A stretch of DNA of 56,587 bases from the NCBI RefSeq assembly GCF_021206925.1, contig NZ_JAJPRF010000021.1, forward strand, positions 1 to 56,587. Reading direction: 5' to 3'. Source of the DNA: Rhodoflexus caldus. GTDB lineage: Bacteria; Bacteroidota; Bacteroidia; Cytophagales; Thermoflexibacteraceae. The stretch's first letter is position 1. Every line of letters begins with the position of its first letter. Positions 7,655 to 14,785 of the stretch are shown here, piece by piece. Below the pieces are notes generated by a model. That model made no database searches. It was not told the DNA's origin and saw only the letters and a program-made list of their open reading frames with translations. Position numbers and translations under genes: made by a program.

Positions 7655-8817
7655 TGATAAACAAATTCCCCGTAGGGGCTGCGAACCGTTACCTGCGCTT
7701 TTTCGGCGGCTTCTACGCGACCGATGATTTGTGCCTGAATACCAAATGATTGTGAAATTTGGATGACGGTTTCGGCGAACTGTTCCGGCAGGTAGAGTTC
7801 CATGCGATGCCCCATGTTGAACACGCGGTACATTTCGCGCCAATCCGTACCGCTTTCCTGTTGAATCAGTCGGAAAAGCGGCGGACATTCAAAAAGGTTG
7901 TCTTTGATAACGTGCAGTCGGTCAATAAAGTGCAGCACTTTGGTTTGTGCGCCGCCGCTGCAGTGTACCATGCCGTTGATGTGCGGGCGCAATTCGGCCA
8001 GCACTTGGCTGATAACGGGCGCATAGGTGCGGGTAGGGGAGAGCACCAACTGCCCAATGTTCACGGGCACATCTTCAAAGCACTCAATTAGGCTGCGGCT
8101 GCCGCTGTAAATCAGGTCGGCAGGGACTTGCGGGTCGTAGCTTTCAGGGTATTTTTCAGCCAGCAGTTTGTGGAAAACATCGTGGCGGGCAGAGGTCAGT
8201 CCGTTGCTGCCCATGCCGCCGTTGTAGCGGTCTTCGTAGGTTGCCTGCCCAAAAGAGGCAAGCCCGACGATAACGTCTCCGGCTCGGATGCGGTCGTTGC
8301 TGATAACATCGCTGCGCTTCATGCGGGCGGTAACGGTGCTGTCCACAATGATGGTGCGCACAAGGTCGCCCACGTCTGCCGTTTCGCCGCCGGTGCTGTA
8401 AATGCCGATGCCGTGGCTGCGCAGCATTTCCAATACTTCTTCCGTGCCGTTGATAATGGCGGCGATAACTTCGCCCGGCACCAAGTATTTGTTTCTGCCA
8501 ATGGTAGAGGAAAGCAGGATGTTATCCGTTGCGCCTACGCAAAGCAGGTCGTCTAAGTTCATCACAATGGCGTCTTGCGCAATGCCTTTCCATACCGAAA
8601 GGTCGCCCGTTTCGCGCCAATAGACATAGGCAAGCGAAGACTTGGTGCCTGCGCCGTCGGCGTGCATAATGTTACACCATGCCGGGTCGCCACCCAACAG
8701 GTCGGGGATGATTTTGCAAAAGGCTTTCGGATATAAGCCCTTGTCTATCAGTTTGATAGCATTGTGCACATCTTCTTTGCCCGAAGAGACACCGCGCATG
8801 GCGTAACGGTCTTGCAT
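7651..8817 (-). CDS. purM: Phosphoribosylformylglycinamidine cyclo-ligase (AIR synthase family)
   Basis: The ATG at 8817 (MQDRYAMRGVS) gives 388 residues and matches the family start; 20 more in-frame residues upstream look non-coding. PurM closes the imidazole ring in purine synthesis using ATP. Visible elements are the glycine-rich GVSSGKEDV, MHADGAGTKSSLAY in the position of the ATP-binding loop, STGGETADVGD, and HCSGGAQTKVLHF. The protein belongs to the longer Bacteroidota branch of AIR synthase-related proteins, so the assignment to PurM proper is strong but rests on family memory. It is the last gene of the minus-strand series that includes yebC. A 90-base palindrome separates the two genes. 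Confidence 0.85.
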   Translation of the reverse strand: MQDRYAMRGVSSGKEDVHNAIKLIDKGLYPKAFCKIIPDLLGGDPAWCNIMHADGAGTKSSLAYVYWRETGDLSVWKGIAQDAIVMNLDDLLCVGATDNILLSSTIGRNKYLVPGEVIAAIINGTEEVLEMLRSHGIGIYSTGGETADVGDLVRTIIVDSTVTARMKRSDVISNDRIRAGDVIVGLASFGQATYEDRYNGGMGSNGLTSARHDVFHKLLAEKYPESYDPQVPADLIYSGSRSLIECFEDVPVNIGQLVLSPTRTYAPVISQVLAELRPHINGMVHCSGGAQTKVLHFIDRLHVIKDNLFECPPLFRLIQQESGTDWREMYRVFNMGHRMELYLPEQFAETVIQISQSFGIQAQIIGRVEAAEKAQVTVRSPYGEFVYH

Positions 8818-8867
8818 GAATAAATTGCTTGGCTGTACTGTTATAAATCCAGTGTATATACAAGATT

Positions 8868-8961
8868 CTTTGTGCACTTTGCGTCAAACCTTTGCGCTCT
8901 TTGTGGTACAAAGGTAAACCGCAATGTGCGCTGAGTGTCAAACACAAAGGACACAGAGACT
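8868..8961. repeat. Imperfect palindrome built from CTTTGTG/CTTTGCG units
   Basis: The left half reads CTTTGTGCACTTTGCG and continues with CCTTTGCGCTCTTTGTGG. The right half, read on the other strand, gives CTCTGTGTCCTTTGTG, then AGCGCACATTGCGG. The halves are about 40-base imperfect inverted copies joined by TACAAAGG. The segment lies between the yebC stop (8987) and the purM start (8817), and would fold in RNA of either strand. I recall similar CTTTG-rich intergenic elements in other Bacteroidota. Function unknown. Confidence 0.6.
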
Positions 8962-8986
8962 CATTTGCTAAACTTAATTTTAGCCA

Positions 8987-9694
8987 CTATTTCATGTTGT
9001 GGAAAACGGCGGTAACGTCGTCTTCCTGTTCAAATTTGTCCACAAGTTCTAAAATTTCTTCTGCCTGTTCGTCGGTAACTTCGGCGTAAGAGGTCGGGAT
9101 GCGCTGCAATTCTGCCTTGATGATAGGGATGTTGCGCTCTTCTAAGGCTTTTTGCATGGCACCAAAGTCGGTAAATGAGGTTTGCACAATGATTTTGCCG
9201 TCATGTTCGTACACTTCTTCGGCGCCGAAGTCAATCAGTTCCAACTCCAATTCTTCCAGATTCAGCCCTTCGGCATTCAATTCAAAAATGCCTTTGCGCT
9301 GGAAAATGAAGTCTAACGAACCTGTTTTGCCCAATGAGCCGCCCGAACGGTTGAAGTGCATACGTACCATTGCCACGGTGCGAGTAGGGTTGTCGGTAGC
9401 AGTTTCTACGACAATTGCCACACCGTGCGGGCCGTAGCCTTCATATACTACCTCTTCAAAGTTGCCTTCGTCCTTAGAAGAAGCCCGTTTAATGGCCGCT
9501 TCTATGCGGTCTTTGGGCATGTTGGCGTTTTTGGCGTTCTGAATAATCAGGCGCAACTTAGTATTAATTTCAGGGTCGGGGCCGCCGGCTTTTACCGCCA
9601 TCGCGATTTCGCGTCCGTAGCGCGTAAATGTTTTGGACATCCAGTCCCAGCGTTTTTCCTTTTTGCCTCTTCGGGCTTCAAATGCTCTTCCCAT
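8987..9694 (-). CDS. yebC: YebC/PmpR (TACO1) family protein
   Basis: The protein has 235 residues and starts MGRAFEARRGKKEKRWD, the Bacteroidota form of the family. Conserved blocks GREIAMAVKAGGPDP, NMPKDRIEAAIKRA and YEGYGPHGVAIVVE are intact. YebC proteins were first described as transcription regulators. More recent work on bacterial YebC and mitochondrial TACO1 links them to translation of proline-rich stretches. Nothing here decides between the roles. A promoter-like TACTTTTG (9752-9745) lies 50 bases upstream, so the gene can be transcribed apart from the Rpn gene that precedes it. Locations downstream of glyS and upstream of purM are consistent with a translation/growth role. Confidence 0.93.
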   Translation of the reverse strand: MGRAFEARRGKKEKRWDWMSKTFTRYGREIAMAVKAGGPDPEINTKLRLIIQNAKNANMPKDRIEAAIKRASSKDEGNFEEVVYEGYGPHGVAIVVETATDNPTRTVAMVRMHFNRSGGSLGKTGSLDFIFQRKGIFELNAEGLNLEELELELIDFGAEEVYEHDGKIIVQTSFTDFGAMQKALEERNIPIIKAELQRIPTSYAEVTDEQAEEILELVDKFEQEDDVTAVFHNMK

Positions 9695-9744
9695 GATGTT
9701 ATATTGCGTTGTGTGATTTGGCGTATATGCGTGTATTTAAGGTG

Positions 9745-9752
9745 CAAAAGTA
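9745..9752 (-). promoter_or_regulatory. -7 element (TACTTTTG) ahead of yebC
   Basis: It matches TAnnTTTG exactly. The expected transcript start is near 9738, about 43 bases before the ATG. No good -33 element stands at the right distance. Confidence 0.4.
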
Positions 9753-9760
9753 ATAAAGGC

Positions 9761-10591
9761 TTACTGTTTACCCAGTTTTTGAATTTCCGATGCCGTAAGC
9801 CCTGTAACCTCACTGATTTCGGCAGGTGTGAAGCCTTTGGCTAACATGCGTAGGGCAACAATCTTTATACCCTCTTGTAAGCCCTCTTCCCGTGCCGTGT
9901 CTAAACTGTTTTTTACATCGCGGTAATATTTGAGACTGTCCTCATAGGCTTCGCGTTCTTCGGGGTTGAAGCGGGCAATTTCGGCAGCTTCAAACAGTCG
10001 GTCAAATACTTTATCCTGCAAACGCTGCGGGCGGTTTTGCAGTTCTGCCAAATGCCGCAAGAGGTAAAACCATTTGTCTTCCAAGGTTTCCAATTCTTCT
10101 TCCGTTTTTCGGAAGTTGGGCATTTGCAAATAAACAAAAGTCAGTTTGTCGTAGAACACCGTTTTTTGTTCGGTATCCATGAGTTTGACCTGTACTTTGA
10201 CTTTGTCGCGGTCTTCGTCGTCAAAACAGAAGTCCAGCACGGCGACGGTATAAACGGCTTTCAATTCGTAATTCCAATCGCCTTGCTGTGCCTGTTCCTG
10301 AATGGGAAAAGTAGCGTAGAACAGTGTTCTGTCCTTAAAAAAGGACTGCTTGGCTTTTTGCAGTTCTACGATAAACTTTTCGCCGCGTTCATTTTCGCAG
10401 TACAGGTCATAAATGACTTTACGGTCAAGGTCGGTTTGCCCCAGATGCTCGGTGCGCAGGTAGTTAATCACACTAATCTGATTATCAGGCAGAATCTGGT
10501 TTAGGAAACTGATGAGCAATTCTTTGTTCTGTTCATTGCCAAACAGTTTCTTAAAACCAAAATCCGTGAAGGGGTTCAAATAGCGTGCCAT
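9761..10591 (-). CDS. Rpn family recombination-promoting nuclease / PD-(D/E)XK transposase-like protein
   Basis: The 276-residue protein starts RYLNPFTDFGFKKLFG, the hallmark of the Rpn/PDDEXK_2 family. The probable active site is intact: D62 (VIYDLYCENE) and E76-x-Q78 (FIVELQKA). The C-terminus EGLQEGIKIVALRML, then GFTPAEISEVTGLTASEIQKL, is the usual helical tail. E. coli RpnA is a DNA endonuclease that raises RecA-independent recombination; the 'transposase' label of the family is historical. It starts 14 bases behind glyS and is probably co-transcribed with it. Copies of this gene are often numerous and mobile in Bacteroidota, but no terminal repeats flank this one. Confidence 0.88.
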   Translation of the reverse strand: MARYLNPFTDFGFKKLFGNEQNKELLISFLNQILPDNQISVINYLRTEHLGQTDLDRKVIYDLYCENERGEKFIVELQKAKQSFFKDRTLFYATFPIQEQAQQGDWNYELKAVYTVAVLDFCFDDEDRDKVKVQVKLMDTEQKTVFYDKLTFVYLQMPNFRKTEEELETLEDKWFYLLRHLAELQNRPQRLQDKVFDRLFEAAEIARFNPEEREAYEDSLKYYRDVKNSLDTAREEGLQEGIKIVALRMLAKGFTPAEISEVTGLTASEIQKLGKQ

Positions 10592-10605
10592 CGCTGCTTG
10601 GGGGA

Positions 10606-12072
10606 TTACAACTTCTCAAATACGCGGGCAAACGAAACGGCATGTCCGATTTCATCGCGCAGAGCGGCAATAGGCACGCGGCGTTGCGCGGCTGTGTCGC
10701 GGTCGCGGATGGTTACGGTGTCATCTTCCAGCGTTTGGTGGTCAACAGCGATACAGAACGGCGTACCAATCAAATCCTGACGGGTATAGCGCTTACCGAT
10801 GCTGTCTTTTTCTTCGTACACTACGCGGAAGTCGGTTTTCAGGGCTTTGTAAATCTGCTCTGCTTTTTCGGGCAGCCCGTCTTTTTTGGTCAGCGGGAAT
10901 ATTGCCGCCTTCACGGGCGCAATGGCAGGATGCAGTTTGAGGAAGGTGCGCTCTTTGCGGTTTTCACCTTCGCCCGTTACCTCTTCGGTGTAGGCATTGC
11001 AGAGGTGCATGAGGAAAATGCGGTCGGCACCTACCGAAGTTTCAACTACATAGGGGATGTAGTTTTGGTTGATTTCGTTGTCAAAATACTGCTGTTTCTT
11101 TTTGGAAAGCTCCTGATGGTTACGCAGGTCAAAGTCGGTACGGCTGTGGATGCCCTCAATTTCTTTGAAACCGAAGGGGAATTGGAACTCAATATCCAGC
11201 GCAGCGTTGGCATAGTGCGCCAATTTTTCGTGGTCGTGGTATTTCAGCTTGCTTTCCGGAATGCCAAGGGCTTTGTGCCACTTCATGCGCATTTCCTTCC
11301 AGAAGTTATACCATTCCATCTCCGTGCCCGGGCGCACGAAAAACTGCATTTCCATTTGCTCAAATTCGCGCATACGGAAAATGAACTGACGCGCAACAAT
11401 CTCATTGCGGAAAGCCTTGCCGATTTGCGCAATGCCGAACGGGATTTTCATGCGTCCTGTTTTTTGCACGTTCAGGAAGTTTACAAAAATACCCTGTGCG
11501 GTTTCGGGGCGCAGGTAAATGGTGTTGGCTTCATCGGCTACCGAACCGATTTGGGTAGAGAACATGAGGTTAAACTGACGTACCTCTGTCCAGTTGGCAG
11601 TGCCCGAAATGGGGCATTTAATGCCTTCGTCGGTGATGAATCGGTGCAGCCCCGCGAAGTCTTCGGCAGCCAGCAGGCGGTTCATTTCGTCCAGAACGGC
11701 CTGTGCTTTGTCGGCTTTGCCTTCGGCAGCCAACTGGTCGGCGTATCCTTCAATGAGGTGGTCTACGCGGTAGCGCTTTTTGGAGTCCTTGTTGTCAATC
11801 ATGGGGTCGTTGAAGCTGGCCACGTGCCCGGAGGCTACCCATGTGCTGGGGTGCATGAAGATGGCCGCATCAATGCCCACAATATTTTCATGGATTTGCG
11901 TCATGGTTTTCCACCACAACTGTTTGAGGTTGTTTTTCAGTTCTACGCCGTTTTGTCCGTAGTCATAAACAGCCTGAAGTCCGTCGTAAATTTCGCTGGA
12001 CGGAAAAACAAATCCGTATTCTTTGGCGTGTGCGATTATCTTTGGAAAAACGCCTGCATTTTCTATAGACAT
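10606..12072 (-). CDS. glyS: Glycyl-tRNA synthetase, class II dimeric type
   Basis: The 488-residue protein charges tRNA-Gly. It starts with the family segment GVFPKIIAHAKEYGFVFPSSEIYDG and contains GHVASFNDPMIDNK. Class II motif 2 is seen in KIPFGIAQIGKAFRNEI (FRNE), and motif 3 lies near FLKLHPAIAPVKAAIFPL. This is the single-chain alpha2 enzyme (eukaryotic/archaeal-like) used by Bacteroidota rather than the alpha2beta2 form. The anticodon-binding domain makes up the last 100 residues. A -7 element TAACTTTG at 12127-12120 sits just outside the end of the cysteine desulfurase gene. A long open frame on the opposite strand over the whole gene is a by-product of codon use. Confidence 0.96.
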   Translation of the reverse strand: MSIENAGVFPKIIAHAKEYGFVFPSSEIYDGLQAVYDYGQNGVELKNNLKQLWWKTMTQIHENIVGIDAAIFMHPSTWVASGHVASFNDPMIDNKDSKKRYRVDHLIEGYADQLAAEGKADKAQAVLDEMNRLLAAEDFAGLHRFITDEGIKCPISGTANWTEVRQFNLMFSTQIGSVADEANTIYLRPETAQGIFVNFLNVQKTGRMKIPFGIAQIGKAFRNEIVARQFIFRMREFEQMEMQFFVRPGTEMEWYNFWKEMRMKWHKALGIPESKLKYHDHEKLAHYANAALDIEFQFPFGFKEIEGIHSRTDFDLRNHQELSKKKQQYFDNEINQNYIPYVVETSVGADRIFLMHLCNAYTEEVTGEGENRKERTFLKLHPAIAPVKAAIFPLTKKDGLPEKAEQIYKALKTDFRVVYEEKDSIGKRYTRQDLIGTPFCIAVDHQTLEDDTVTIRDRDTAAQRRVPIAALRDEIGHAVSFARVFEKL

Positions 12073-12119
12073 AGTGTTGATTGCCTGTAAATTAGGTCTT
12101 ATGCTTGATTTTCAGGCAG

Positions 12120-12127
12120 CAAAGTTA
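12120..12127 (-). promoter_or_regulatory. -7 element (TAACTTTG) ahead of glyS
   Basis: It is an exact TAnnTTTG match, located between the cysteine desulfurase stop (12150) and the glyS ATG (12072). The expected transcript start is near 12113. The -33 position does not match TTTG. Confidence 0.45.
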
Positions 12128-12149
12128 GCAGAAAAATGCAGGATTCGTT

Positions 12150-13292
12150 TTAGACAGTTTGCATTTGGAAAATTTCTCCCAATTTGGCAATGGTGTAGTC
12201 AATCTCTTCCTTGGTGTTATACTTGCTGAAAGAGAAGCGCACGTTGCCTCTGCCTGCCGTATTGGGCAAGGCGGCGAGCACATGAGAACCTACGCTGCTG
12301 CCACTTGAACAGGCACTGCCACCCGAAGCCGAGATGCGATGGATATCCAAGTTGAACAACAGCATATCGTTAGCCTCTGATGGCGGAAAGCTGACATTCA
12401 ATACAGTGTAAAGGCTGTTATCAACATCTCCCGAAGTACCATTGAATTGTACGTCATCAAAAGTAGCTTTCAGGCGCTCTATCATGTAGGCTTTCAGCCC
12501 CTTAATGTAGCTGGCGTACTCATCTAATTGCTTATAGGTGAGTTCTATGGCTTTTGCCATACCTACAATGCCGTACACGTTTTCAGTGCCGCCGCGCATG
12601 TTGCGCTCCTGTGCGCCGCCTGTAACAAACGGATGGATTTTTTTGTCATTGCGTACATACAGGAAGCCGACTCCTTTGGGGCCGTGAAATTTGTGTGGCG
12701 CGCCTACAATGCTGTGTACTTTAATTTTCTGCAAATCAATGCGATAGTGCCCTACGGTCTGTACGGTGTCGGAATGAAAGAATGCGCCGTATTGTTCGCA
12801 CAACTCGCCGACTGTTTCAATCGGCAAAATGTTGCCGATTTCATTATTGCCGTGCATGAGCGATACCAAGCTGTTGGGATTGGCTTGCAGCAGTTCTTCC
12901 AGATGGTTTAAATCTATGTTGCCTTGTGCATCGTGCCTTACAATGCTTAGGCGAACCACATTTTGTTTGGCCAACTCTTCCAGCGTATGTAAAACCGCAT
13001 GGTGTTCCAATCGGCTGGTAATGGCATGTTGGATACCATGCGTTTGAATAGCGCAACGAATGGCAGTATTGTCAGACTCTGTGCCACCGGACGTAAAAAA
13101 TATTTCGGAAGGCGAAGTATTGAACGTAAGAGCAATTTTTTTGCGCGCCTGTTCAATGGCTGCGCGTACCTTGCTCCCATGTGAATGGATGGAAGACGGG
13201 TTGCCGAAATGCTCCAACATAAATGTTGTCATGGCTTCATATACTTCACGGTCTAACGGCGTGGTGGCGGCATTGTCTAAGTAAACATGCAT
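12150..13292 (-). CDS. Cysteine desulfurase (IscS/NifS type)
   Basis: The 380-residue PLP enzyme removes sulfur from cysteine as a persulfide for Fe-S clusters and thio-modifications. The start YLDNAATTPLD is typical. The PLP lysine is K201 in GAPHKFHGPKGVG, and the catalytic cysteine is C328 in SGGSACSSGS. RGGTENV marks the substrate arginine region. It has the short Cys-loop environment of the IscS/NifS group, rather than SufS. It lies 13 bases behind glmM and is probably expressed with it. No iscU, iscA or regulator is nearby, so the scaffold partner must be encoded elsewhere. It could serve tRNA thiolation as well as Fe-S assembly. Confidence 0.93.
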   Translation of the reverse strand: MHVYLDNAATTPLDREVYEAMTTFMLEHFGNPSSIHSHGSKVRAAIEQARKKIALTFNTSPSEIFFTSGGTESDNTAIRCAIQTHGIQHAITSRLEHHAVLHTLEELAKQNVVRLSIVRHDAQGNIDLNHLEELLQANPNSLVSLMHGNNEIGNILPIETVGELCEQYGAFFHSDTVQTVGHYRIDLQKIKVHSIVGAPHKFHGPKGVGFLYVRNDKKIHPFVTGGAQERNMRGGTENVYGIVGMAKAIELTYKQLDEYASYIKGLKAYMIERLKATFDDVQFNGTSGDVDNSLYTVLNVSFPPSEANDMLLFNLDIHRISASGGSACSSGSSVGSHVLAALPNTAGRGNVRFSFSKYNTKEEIDYTIAKLGEIFQMQTV

Positions 13293-13305
13293 CTTTCAAA
13301 ATATT

Positions 13306-14703
13306 TTAGTTGGCTTTATAGGCGATAAATTCTTTGATGTCGCTGATGATTTTGTTAGCAAGAAAATCGGCAGTCGCCTGCGATTCCGACTCGGCATAAA
13401 TGCGAATGATAGGCTCTGTATTGGATTTGCGCAAATGCACCCATTCGCGGTCAAATTCAATCTTCACTCCGTCAATCAAGTTGATGGGCTGCTTGCTGTA
13501 TCGCTCTTGTACTTTGGCAAGGATGGCATCTACATTGATTCCATTGTTGAGTTCTATCTTATTTTTTGAAATGTGATAGTTTGGATAGGTAGCCCTTAAC
13601 ATTTTGGCAGATTTGCCGAATTTGGCCAAGTGTGTCAGGAAAAGGGCAATGCCTACGAGTGCATCTCTGCCATAGTGAAGTTCGGGATAGATAACCCCCC
13701 CGTTTCCTTCGCCTCCGATAATGGCGTTGTGCGCCTTCATGGCTGCAACTACGTTTACTTCGCCAACGGCTGCTGCAAAATACTGTCCTCCCCTTTTTTG
13801 GGTGATATCGCGCAGGGCACGAGTAGAGGAGAGGTTGGAAACCGTATTTCCGCCTCCGTTTTGGCTCAGCACGTAGTCTGCTACTGCTACCAGCGTGTAT
13901 TCTTCGCCAAAAGGTGTACCGTCTTCGCAAATAAGCGCCAACCTGTCCACGTCGGGGTCTACTACGATTCCAAGGTCGTAGTTCCCTGCTTCTAATTTGT
14001 TGCAAATGTGTGTCAGGTTTTCGGGCAGTGGTTCGGGGTTATGCGGAAACATGCCGTTGGGTTCGCAATAGAGTTTTTCTATTTTTTGAACACCCAATGC
14101 TTCCAATAACATGGGGACGGCAATACCGCCGGTAGAATTAACGCCATCTACCACAATTTCAAAGTTGGCGGCTGCTATGGCTGCTTTGTCCACCAAAGGC
14201 AAAGCCACAATTTTTTCTATGTGTTTTTGCAGGTATGTATGGTTCAGCGTGTAGCTGCCCAAACTGCCCGCGCGTGCATAGTCAATATTGTTGTTTTCGG
14301 CAATTGCCAGCACCTCTGTACCGTCTTCCGATGAAATAAATTCACCTTTGCTGTTTAACAGTTTCAGTGCATTCCAGTTGCCGGGGTTGTGGCTAGCTGT
14401 GATAATCATGCCTCCGCCTGCCTGTTCCTCCTGAACGGCAATTTCTACCGTAGGCGTTGTGGACAGTCCTAAATCTATTACATCTATACCCAGACTTTGC
14501 AAGGTAGAAACGACTAATCGGTTAATCATTTCTCCTGAGGTACGTGCATCTCTGCCCACTACTACTTTGTGTTCCGTGGAGTGCTTCATTACCCAAGTGC
14601 CAAATGCAGCAGTGTAGCGAACTACGTCCGGTGGGGTCAGCGATTCTCCCGCTCTACCGCCTACAATTCCTCTGATTCCCGATATTGATTTTATAAGTGC
14701 CAA
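13306..14703 (-). CDS. glmM: Phosphoglucosamine mutase
   Basis: The enzyme interconverts glucosamine-6-P and glucosamine-1-P on the route to UDP-GlcNAc. About 465 residues, from a TTG start at 14703 that gives ALIKSISGIRG, the family N-terminus. A second TTG at 14715 adds four residues; no ATG fits. The phospho-serine is in IITASHNPGNW, the magnesium loop is DPDVDRLAL, the sugar-binding loop is GEGNGGVIYP, and the phosphate-binding segment is RKSNTEPIIRIY. A consensus -7 element (TAATTTTG at 14733-14726) implies a start of transcription near 14719. The leader is thus very short and favours the 14703 start. It precedes the cysteine desulfurase gene. Confidence 0.92.
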   Translation of the reverse strand: MALIKSISGIRGIVGGRAGESLTPPDVVRYTAAFGTWVMKHSTEHKVVVGRDARTSGEMINRLVVSTLQSLGIDVIDLGLSTTPTVEIAVQEEQAGGGMIITASHNPGNWNALKLLNSKGEFISSEDGTEVLAIAENNNIDYARAGSLGSYTLNHTYLQKHIEKIVALPLVDKAAIAAANFEIVVDGVNSTGGIAVPMLLEALGVQKIEKLYCEPNGMFPHNPEPLPENLTHICNKLEAGNYDLGIVVDPDVDRLALICEDGTPFGEEYTLVAVADYVLSQNGGGNTVSNLSSTRALRDITQKRGGQYFAAAVGEVNVVAAMKAHNAIIGGEGNGGVIYPELHYGRDALVGIALFLTHLAKFGKSAKMLRATYPNYHISKNKIELNNGINVDAILAKVQERYSKQPINLIDGVKIEFDREWVHLRKSNTEPIIRIYAESESQATADFLANKIISDIKEFIAYKAN

Positions 14704-14725
14704 TTCTTTCTTCAATTTTGAAACA

Positions 14726-14733
14726 CAAAATTA
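14726..14733 (-). promoter_or_regulatory. -7 element (TAATTTTG) ahead of glmM
   Basis: It is an exact TAnnTTTG match on the minus strand. The predicted transcript start (about 14719) is only some 16 bases before the TTG start at 14703. It is useful for choosing the start codon. No clear -33 element. Confidence 0.5.
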
Positions 14734-14785
14734 GCGGTTTTTTGCTATGGAATGGGCTGAAATATTTCGGGGAATAATAGGATTT

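Noticed and set aside
9761-10591. Calling the Rpn gene an insertion sequence
   Set aside because: The family is often labelled transposase, but no inverted repeats or target duplication flank the gene; it is better described as a chromosomal nuclease gene.
10585-12090. Open frame of 501 codons on the plus strand opposite glyS
   Set aside because: It mirrors the glyS codon pattern, has low-complexity residues (many Phe, Val, His), no recognisable domain and no promoter. GlyS is unquestionable on the other strand.
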